In this document: positions 57,701 to 64,000 of the stretch, piece after piece
Position numbering within the stretch: position 1 is the first letter of the stretch
Layout of the letters: each line of letters opens with the position of its first letter
Source of the DNA: Przewalskia tangutica
Lineage: Eukaryota > Streptophyta > Magnoliopsida > Solanales > Solanaceae
Assembly: GCA_029844215.1 (NCBI GenBank)
Contig: CM056724.1
Span: 2,846,307 to 2,910,306, forward strand
Direction of reading: 5' to 3'
DNA length: 64,000 nt
The notes under the pieces: model-generated
Told to the model about the DNA's origin: nothing
Seen by the model: only the letters and a program-made list of their open reading frames with translations
The model's database searches: none
Position numbers and translations under genes: made by a program

Positions 57701-60700
57701 AGTCCATTTTCTATGTGCTGGAAGTGAAGCAAGCAAATAACTTAAAAAGAAAGGGAATAAGATCCTAAGCCCCAATCTTGTGCAATCAAAGTCTATATGA
57801 GAATCAGTAAGAAGTTATCAACCTTTTACCAGTAAAGGAAATATTAACTGTTATTAGTACAGCCCCACCCCCAAAGTCTCTCAAGACACAATATTTCAAT
57901 TCCATGTCCACTACTTTCATGTTTGACTCTTTTACCCTATAAATACATTCTGATAGAACCCTTTGAAAATATACCATGCCAACCATAAAGTTCCCACAAA
58001 AAAATCTTAAGACTCCTATTTCTATACATTTGGCAATTGGCACCACCCAAACGTTTCATAAATTTGGCTCCATCACTTCCAATATCCTAGCGCCACAAAC
58101 CCTCCATATTTAAATCAATTGCCGGTGTGAGAAATTATGGGAGAAAATATATTATTGAATTGTTGTATCTACATGATTACACTGAGCTCTATTTATAGAC
58201 ACTCTATTATAATTCTTTTCCTAGTAGAATATTATATATGAAATTTTATCCCTATTCTACATTACAATCCTTTTCCCGGTAGGATACTATATATGAAATC
58301 CTATTCCAATTCTAACACTCCCCCTCAAACTAGTGCATACAAATCATATGTACCGAGCTTGTTACAGATGTATTAATACGAGAATCAGTGAGGGTCCTGG
58401 TGAAAATATCAGGCTGATCACTTGACTTCACAAATTTTGTAATATTATCACCGAAGAGTATACCTGATCTGGATTGAGCAACCTCAATACCTAGAAAATA
58501 CTTCAGTCTGCTGAGATCTTTAGTACGAGTCATGTTAAACTCCTGAATTACTGTGCTGAATTTCTCAATTTCTCAAACCAGAGACTGTTTCAAACCATAA
58601 AGTGACCGATGCAATCGACACACCAGGTTAGACTCTCCCTGAGCAACAAAATCAGGTGGTTGCTCCATATAAACTTCCTTCTCAAGGTCACAATGGATAA
58701 AATAGCATACTTCACAAATGTGTCCAAGTCTATTACAATAACTACACCTAGGTCGAGATCTACCAAGGAGACCTCCTTATCGTCGCTTTTTTATGGACTG
58801 TGATGTGCGATTTTCTGATCTTCTCCTTTAAGGATTTTGAAGTAATCATAGGACTTAACTTTCAATTCCCGTGTTTTTGGAGTTAAACATATCAAAACCA
58901 AGAGACATGGCGAAGTATGTCTTGAAAGATGGATGAAATTTGGCGAACACTACCCAAGAAGAAAATCACCGAGATCTGGCGGAAAAAAGGTGCATGTGCC
59001 GCGCGTGGATCTAACGCACTAGCCGGAGCTGGCAATTCAAGCGGCACGTGGTGGAACGTGAGTGGGTATTTGTCGGAGTCGCTGACTGGGTTTTGGTCGA
59101 AAGGGACTGATCTACCTCGTGGTGGTGTTGGAATTTGCGCAACACTACCCGAAAGTAATGTTGTAGCAGGCAACTATTTTGAAAATATTGCACGGTAACA
59201 GATTTGCTTTCCTGGAAATTGTTGGAAATTTGCACAACTAGCTCTCACTAGCTTGAACCTGATCTATGTTGTGGTGGTGTTGAACTCTGCACAACACCAC
59301 TGAATAGAGATGTGACGCTAGTAGCCACCGGAAAAATTATGCACGGTGGTAATTTTTTTTTTCGAATCTGGAATAGAACACGGCGAATACTTTCTTACTA
59401 ATACTCTCGAAGAGAAGGACGCAAAAACAATTCGCCGAAATTGAGGCACGGGATTGTGATAGTATTTTATGGGTAGGATCGGAATGATCGCACGACCCCA
59501 CGGGACGCAAAACAGTCACCGAAATTGAGGCACGGGACTGTGATGGTATTTTGTGGGTAGGATCGCAATGATGACACGACCCTACGGAAAAATAAATTAT
59601 GCCAAAAAAGTTGTCGAACCTCGAAGAAAGTGGTATGGGTCAGCTCAGAATCTCTATGTGATGCTAACAGTAAAAATAATTCCTAAAAGAATGTCCCGAG
59701 ACAGCTTAGATTCGCCGAAACCCTAGTTTCGACGATCAAAATCTGACAATTGTTCACGCCGAAATTACTATTCACGTCGAAAAACACTATGCATGTGAGA
59801 ATGTTCACGCGGCACTTTTTATGCATACTTTTTTTGAGAGAATATTTTATTTATAAATATCTGGAAGTTCTCTACAATCTTCACTCTACCATTATCTTTG
59901 ACCAGACGGGCGACACACATTTTCTAGTGCCGCCCGCCGGCAGCGGAAACTCTTTGATTCTCTACCAAGATCGTAGAAGCTCTGATACCATGTCAGAAAT
60001 TATGGGAGAAAATATATTATTGAATTATTGTATCTACATGATTACACTGAGCTCTATTTATAGTCACTCCATTATAATTCTTTTTTCCCAGTAGGATACT
60101 ATATATGAAATCATATTCCTATTCTACATTACAATTATTTTCCTAGTATGATACTATATATGAAATCCTATTCATATTCTAATAGCCGGAAATCAACAAG
60201 CATAAACCAGAATAGTCCAGCAACTTCAATCTTATTCATTCTCCTAATTCAATTTCACTGGTCGATGTAAAAGGCCAGAAGACACTCAGATACACCACTC
60301 GTGCACATTTCAACCTACACAAAAGATTTTTCTTATTTAAGTTTGAGTTTCCTGCAATTTTATCAATGCTCTGTGTAAATAATCACTATTGGTTCACAGT
60401 CGACAACATCTTTAATCTTACCATCTAGAGTAACCATGAGTACTTTCTGCCAACTAATCTCAATACTAATCACACTCCTCATGGAATACTATTAGAAGGT
60501 AAAGAGAGGACTGGGCATAATTTCTAATAACTCTCTTTGGGACAACAAAACAATAGATAAAATCATAGCGGAGCCAAATTTTGAAGTTTATGGGTTAGCT
60601 TGTTTTAGTTATTTCCCATACCCCACCTTGTGGGATTACACTGGATATATTGTTGTTTTCGTTATCCGCAACAAAATATTTGTACATATTTAATGAATTT

Positions 60701-62513
60701 TCTAATGCAAATAATGCAGCTCCGCCCCTGCACAAAATTGAAAATTCAAAAGCGAAAAAGAACTCATATATGAAGTGTGCTTATCGGAGAGGCCGAGTGC
60801 TTGAACCAAGCCAATACTATACAATACTAATCAAACTACTCACTGGATACTAATAATTAACTTCCTAAACTCAAACTCAACAGGGACAACAAAACAACAC
60901 ACAAAATTCAAAATTCTACAAAAAGAAAGAAAGAAAAAACTCACATATAAAGTATGCTTGTCGGAGAGGTGGTGTGCTTGAACCAAGCCAATACTAATCA
61001 AGCTACCCACCGGATACTAATATTTATCTTCCTAAACTCAACAGGGACAACAAAACAACACACAAAATCCAAAATCCTACAAAAGGAAACTCATGTATAA
61101 AGTGTGCTTGTCGAAAGGCAGAGAGCTTGAACCAAACCAATGCTAATCAATACTAATCAAGCTCCTTCATGGAATACTAACAATTCTCTTTCTACACCAA
61201 ATTGGTCACAACAAAACAATACACAAAACTGAAAATTCTACAAAAAGGAAGAAAAAAATTCACATATAAAGTGTGCTTGTCGGAGAACCCACGTGCTTGA
61301 ACCAAACCAATACTAATCAAACTCCTCATGCAATACTAATAAATATAATAATTCTCTTTGTGAACTCAACTGGGACAACAAAACAACACACAACAACTAC
61401 AACATACCCAGTGAAATCCCACAAGTGGGGTCTGGGGATGGTGGTGTGCACGCAATCTTACCCCTACCTTACAAAGTTAGAGAGTGATAGACCCTCGGAT
61501 CAAGTAAAGCATATCAAAACAAGTAGAGAATAACAATAGCAACAACAAATAATACAAGCATATCAAAACAAGTGGAGAATAACAGTAGCAACAACAAACA
61601 ATATGATAACTGAAGCAAGGAAAAAACAAGTAATAATAAAATCGAAAAATACGAAAGTAGGAGATTAAAAATAAGGCATGATACATAAACAAGCCCTCAA
61701 ACTTGACCACACCAACTTTGGATGTGCACAAGTAGGCACCACAACTTGTATAAAATTGAATACGTAAACATAAATGCTGATGTGAAACATAAATTTTGGA
61801 GGTATCTAGACGATCATTTGCAATTGTAAGTTGAAGTGTACAACTGACAAAGTAGAGACAAGTTGAGGTGCTTAGTTGTGCACATGGAAGGCACAATTGC
61901 CAGCTAAGATCAAGTTTGAAAGCATGTTTATGTATTATGCCTAAAAATAAATGATAAAGAAAACTAGACAATGCACGACTAGCTACTAGCCTTCTAACCT
62001 AATCACCTTCCTATACTCATATATCTAGGGTCAATTAAAAATTCTACAAAAGAACAAAAAATCTCACATGTAAAGTGTGCTTATTGGAGAGGCCGAGTGC
62101 TTGAACCAAACCAATATTTTGGTTCTCAGAAGCAGGAAAACCATAATAAAATGGAGAAGAAAACAGTAGCAACAATAAATAAGACAATAACTAAGCAAAG
62201 TAAACATCAGATAATGGAAACTACACAACTCTCGACTACATTACTAACCTTCCACCCTAATACTCGACCTCGACGGTCAAAACAAAACACAAAATTGAAA
62301 ACTCTAGAAAAGGAAACTCACATATAAAGTGTGCTTATCGGAGAGACCGAGTGCTTGAACCAAACCAATACTTTGATTCTCCGAAGCAGGAAAACCATTA
62401 CCAATAATAACAGCTCGCCTAATTACACCATGTACTCCACCTTCAAATATATCCGGTACACCGCCCATTGCTCGTGGACTTGATGGAGGTTCCGGTAACC
62501 TTATTGGCTTCAT
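48730..62513 (-). CDS. ELM1: ELM1-type mitochondrial fission protein (DUF1022), 10 exons
   Basis: Exons in transcript order: 62513-62322, 56624-56404, 55839-55743, 54413-54264, 54145-54019, 52688-52576, 52488-52431, 52332-52239, 52152-52044, 48831-48730. All introns are GT-AG and the frame is intact: 420 residues (Arabidopsis ELM1 about 427). The start MKPIRLPEPPS is followed by IRRAVIIGNGFPASENQSIG (about 31-50), the DUF1022 opening. Later landmarks are RVTRPRGGVNEWLHWLPVSL (from 65), DGPLLVIASGRDT, VITPKHDYYPL, WHEEFAPLPKPLLVVNIGGP, GHLAWADAFVITADSISMLS, GKPVYVVGAERC and SWSYPPLNDT near the C-terminus. No membrane helix is obvious. In Arabidopsis ELM1 sits on the outside of mitochondria and recruits the dynamin DRP3A for fission; the role here is by homology. 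Intron 1 (5.7 kb) and intron 9 (3.2 kb) are swollen by repeats. Confidence 0.93.
49440..50877 (+). pseudogene. RTE-clade LINE pseudogene with RT domain (ELM1 intron 9, antisense)
   Basis: This is the longest LINE copy in the window. Broken frames show the RT region (AIKDMYNGAKTRIRT, then FADDIVLIE at about 49640-49665), the segment EAGVEVKIDTQVIPKRGSFK (about 49785-49845), the C-terminus EMRIL...HTRR (about 50075) and the 3'UTR. The tail GTCGAGGGTCTATCG...GTACATTCTACCAA stops at about 50649 and its last part GGTATGTTGTTGTTG resumes at 50847. The endonuclease part is missing. Frameshifts and stops make it inactive. Confidence 0.88.
50650..50846 (-). pseudogene. Ty3/gypsy integrase fragment embedded in the LINE tail
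   Basis: On the minus strand it reads IPEWKWE, then IAIDFVVGL, RTLGKFDA and WVIVDRLT, which is the start of the catalytic core of a gypsy integrase, with one stop. It is only about 195 bp long and no LTR, PBS or other domain accompanies it. It takes the place of the middle of the RTE tail. It could be filler DNA from double-strand-break repair. Confidence 0.78.
51238..51414. mobile_element. MITE with CTTGTTTGGCCAAGCTTCT-type ends
   Basis: The left end CCTGTTTTGGTCAAGCTTCT is mirrored by AGAAGCTTGGCCAAACAAG at the right, with internal inverted copies of AAAAGCTTGGCCAAA. The length is about 177 bp. It lies in ELM1 intron 9. A short (perhaps 2-3 bp) target duplication could not be fixed. Confidence 0.65.
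53373..53837 (-). mobile_element. Au SINE split by a MITE (ELM1 intron 5)
   Basis: The outer flanks are a perfect 18-bp target duplication ATACTTCAGAAACAATTA (53355-53372 and 53838-53855). The SINE's 3' half (GTCCGGTGCAGTAAGCTCC to GGACCACAA) lies before 53440, and its 5' half (AAGGGTCTATTGTACGC to GTTACTCCAAGGCTACCC) lies after 53721. Removing the insert restores a continuous Au SINE in sense with ELM1. Confidence 0.92.
53440..53721. mobile_element. PIF/Harbinger-like MITE, 282 bp, inside the SINE
   Basis: The ends GGGCGCGTTTGGTACG and CGTACCAAACGTGCCC are inverted repeats with one mismatch. A 3-bp duplication CAA flanks it (53437-53439 and 53722-53724). The interior repeats TACAGTCCA/TGGACTGTA motifs and an ATTAATATATAATGGAC doublet. 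GGGC ends with a 3-bp duplication fit PIF/Harbinger; that family normally prefers TWA, so the assignment is tentative. Confidence 0.82.
56198..56302 (-). mobile_element. RTE LINE 3' tail with 18-bp target duplication
   Basis: On the minus strand it ends GGGTATGTTGTTG. The duplication TCAACAATTACTAAACAA lies at 56180-56197 and 56303-56320. It is about 105 bp and lies in ELM1 intron 1, some 100 bp downstream of its 3' splice site region in genome order (left of exon 2). Confidence 0.8.
56625..58125. other. ELM1 intron 1, part nearest exon 2
   Basis: Non-coding in appearance. Minus-strand open frames of 118 and 129 codons (57087-57443 and 57343-57732) overlap one another and show no domain I know. 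I treat them as chance or decayed repeat sequence. Confidence 0.4.
58126..60184 (-). mobile_element. Internally deleted copia retrotransposon, 2.06 kb
   Basis: The LTRs lie at 58126-58317 (3' LTR) and 59991-60184 (5' LTR) and are clearly similar over about 190 bp. The target duplication GCCGG lies at 58121-58125 and 60185-60189. On the minus strand the PBS TGGTATCAGAGC follows the 5' LTR at about 59979-59990, and a purine tract GAGGGGGAG precedes the 3' LTR. Inside, a gag zinc knuckle (C-x2-C-x4-H-x4-C, 58747-58706) lies next to RT/RNase H remnants (YGLKQS, LKYFLGIEV, FVKSSDQPDIF, 58640-58380). Protease, integrase and most of RT are deleted. It is in sense in ELM1 intron 1. Confidence 0.9.
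60612..60657 (+). mobile_element. RTE LINE 3' tail, 46-bp stub
   Basis: Only CCCCACCTTGTGGGATTACACTGGATATATTGTTGTT remains, here quoted as positions 60620-60656. It is a severely 5'-truncated tail. Confidence 0.6.
60768..62125 (-). repeat. Five partial copies of the ELM1 exon 1 end plus its donor-site region
   Basis: The real exon 1 ends at 62322 with its donor GTGAGTTTCC downstream. The last 45-60 bp of exon 1 (GGTTCAAGCACT...AAGCACACTTTATAT on the minus strand) and the following intron start recur at 60768, 60945, 61095, 61264 and 62068 (position of the exon-end equivalent). Spacing is about 150-180 bp for the first four. The donor GT is kept at 60945, 61264 and 62068 and lost at 60768 and 61095 (AT). 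Each copy is followed downstream by TAGAATTTT and TTGTTTTGTTGTCCC, as in intron 1. They are decayed duplicates in intron 1. Confidence 0.85.
61389..61610 (-). mobile_element. RTE LINE 3' tail with short internal duplication
   Basis: On the minus strand: GATCCGAGGGTCTATCAC, then GTAAGATTGCGTGC and GACCCCACTTGTGGG, ending GGGTATGTTGTAG. Its upstream part has a 50-bp tandem duplication (AGCATATCAAAACAAGT(A/G)GAG at 61508 and 61558). It lies between copies of the exon 1 repeat. Confidence 0.75.
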
Positions 62514-62588
62514 TTATACTAAAAATAATTATCAAACCCTAGAACTGTCCTTTTTGAGATCGATTTACAACAAATACATATGCGGCAC

Positions 62589-62610
62589 GTATGTATGTAT
62601 GTATGTATGT
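62589..62610. repeat. (GTAT)n microsatellite
   Basis: Five and a half GTAT units, about 75 bp upstream of the ELM1 start codon, in the 5'UTR or core promoter. Confidence 0.85.
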
Positions 62611-62801
62611 AATTAATTGCGGCGGTGATAGAAAACAAAGGTATGCGATGATCGGAAGGGAAATTGATGGTTGTTTTGATAGTCTCTGATCAACCGCAAA
62701 GGCCAAACCGGTGATATTTCGAACGTTTAAACCTTTTTTTAAAAAAAATTGTGTCAGTTTTACATAAATTGGGAGGAAGGAATTAATAGTATGTTATGTT
62801 T

Positions 62802-63475
62802 AGTGCTGTTATCGGACCGGTCCGGTCCGGGTATCAGCTTACCGGGACAGGTCCGATAAGCTTACCGATCCGGACCGGTAAGGTTTCGGTCCTGGGACGA
62901 GATCCGGTCCCGGACCGAAACCTTGTCGGTCCGGTTCTCGGTCCGGACCGGTAAGAATTTTTCGGGTCGGTCCATTTTTTTTTTTTTTAAATTGAATTTT
63001 CAATACTGAAATTGACATTCTCGGACGCGGTGCCACGCAATTTTTACGTTGAAATCAATTGTACATCGCGAGATATTTAGATTTGAAAATGGAAAAAACG
63101 TAACGATTTGGGGAAAAAGTGAAATTGAGGGGCAAGATGGACGTTTTTGGAGAAGTCGGCTGAAGCTAAGTCCGTTTGGGATTATTCGTCTCGAAAAAAT
63201 GCGCGAAATCAAAAAATAAATTAGGTAAAACGGACGTCCGAGCGCAAAGTTATGACCATATAAAGTTTGATCAATTTACAACTAATTAGTGACGGGAGGG
63301 CTCTTGGGAAATGGTGGAGGGACCGAGTGGGGTGGGGTTGGGGGTGGGGGACCAGCACGGGTATTTTATCGATTCTGGTCAGGTTTCTTATCGGTCCGGT
63401 ATTTTTTAATACTCAGATCCGACCAAGATTAAGGCCCGATTTCGATCCGGGTTTACCGATCCGGTTTCGGTCCGG
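62802..63475. mobile_element. Non-autonomous hAT-like element with CGGTCCGG subterminal repeats
   Basis: It is flanked by the 8-bp direct repeat TTATGTTT (62794-62801 and 63476-63483). Both ends are dense in CCGGACCG/CGGTCCGG motifs: at least ten between 62814 and 62970 and four between 63380 and 63475. The interior is non-coding. The left end AGTGCTGTTATCGG looks hAT-like, but the right end lacks its complement, so the right terminus may be truncated. It lies in the ELM1 promoter region, about 290 bp upstream of the start codon. Confidence 0.6.
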
Positions 63476-63483
63476 TTATGTTT

Positions 63484-64000
63484 ATGCAAAGGCCATACGT
63501 CTCACGTTTTTAGTTTTTTACTACTAGGACATTATTTGTATTGGCGGTGGAAAGAAGTGTTTCTGGTAAAAGTGCTTTTGGCATAAATGATTTTGTCAGA
63601 AGTGATTTATGTTTAGATGAAACAATGTAAAAGTGATTGTTATCAATAAATGATGTTCGTATAGTTTTGATCAAAAGTGCTTTTGAATATAGAATTACTA
63701 AAATGGCATTTAGTCAACACATATAAATATTCTTTTGAGAGGAAAGATCTATCAAAGCAGTCAAAGCCAAAGGTTTTTTTCAATGCTTATATGCAAATAA
63801 AAATTACAAATAGATAATACAATTTAGAGTACATATATAGTACTTAAATATTAGTAGAATATTATTACAATACTAATTTAAAGTGCAAACAATATTTAAA
63901 TATTATTACAATATTAATTTTGCATGTAGTCTATAATTTGATTGTGGACTAAGTCTCGAACGTGATCCATCTCTGAATATTTGAAAGAAGACAATAGAAA
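63484..64000. other. Upstream of ELM1, no gene recognised
   Basis: AT-rich. Segments such as AAAAGTGCTTTTGGCA (63570-63585) and CAAAAGTGCTTTTGAA (63670-63685) are of a kind common in Solanaceae MITEs, but I cannot set element ends. Confidence 0.35.

Noticed and set aside
57087..57732. Two minus-strand frames of 118 and 129 codons in ELM1 intron 1
   Set aside because: They overlap in different frames, show no domain, and ELM1 exon 1 joins exon 2 in frame without them.
60768..62120. Regularly spaced repeats resembling a CRISPR array
   Set aside because: The units are diverged, about 150-180 bp apart, and derive from ELM1 exon 1. The host is a plant.

Overview
This is nuclear DNA of a flowering plant, almost certainly a member of the Solanaceae. 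It holds spliced plant genes with GT-AG introns up to about 5.7 kb, and it is crowded with repeats that I recognise from that family: Au-type SINEs, RTE-clade LINE tails ending in (TTG)n, short palindromic MITEs, and long LTRs starting TGTTGACACCC. The genus cannot be told from the sequence alone.

Layout. 1-13726 is a nest of LTR retrotransposons. A decayed Ty1/copia element (9123-13726) has its 5' LTR split by a Ty3/gypsy-type LTR (5298-9122, minus). That LTR is interrupted by a second related LTR (minus, pieces 1-942 and 5003-5297), which in turn is split by a complete 4.06-kb solo LTR (943-5002, plus) with a perfect 5-bp target duplication. 13727-18307 is intergenic, with a duplicated block, MITEs and a SINE.

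Three conserved single-function genes follow. (1) 18308-34305, plus strand: nicalin, 14 exons, 560 codons, an ER membrane protein. (2) 35805-43542, minus strand: an OTU-domain deubiquitinase of the OTLD1/OTU6 type, 8 coding exons, 526 codons, plus a probable 5'UTR exon near 45818-46015. (3) 48730-62513, minus strand: ELM1-type mitochondrial fission protein (DUF1022 family), 10 exons, 420 codons. I placed all exons by splice sites, reading frame and recalled homology; all three reading frames stay open through every junction. Nicalin and OTLD1 converge (stops 1.5 kb apart); ELM1 lies upstream of OTLD1 on the same strand. The genes belong to unrelated cellular processes and I see no sign of a shared system.

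The introns are large because of transposons: a solo LTR, an internally deleted copia element, three RTE LINE fragments, an L1-type LINE fragment, six Au SINE copies (one split by a MITE), eleven RTE 3' tails and several MITEs. The most unusual local features are five partial copies of the 3' end of ELM1 exon 1 together with its splice-donor region inside ELM1 intron 1, a tRNA-Ile-like sequence abutting a truncated LINE, and a bare gypsy integrase fragment replacing the middle of a LINE tail. I found no CRISPR array, operon, rRNA gene or other prokaryotic feature.
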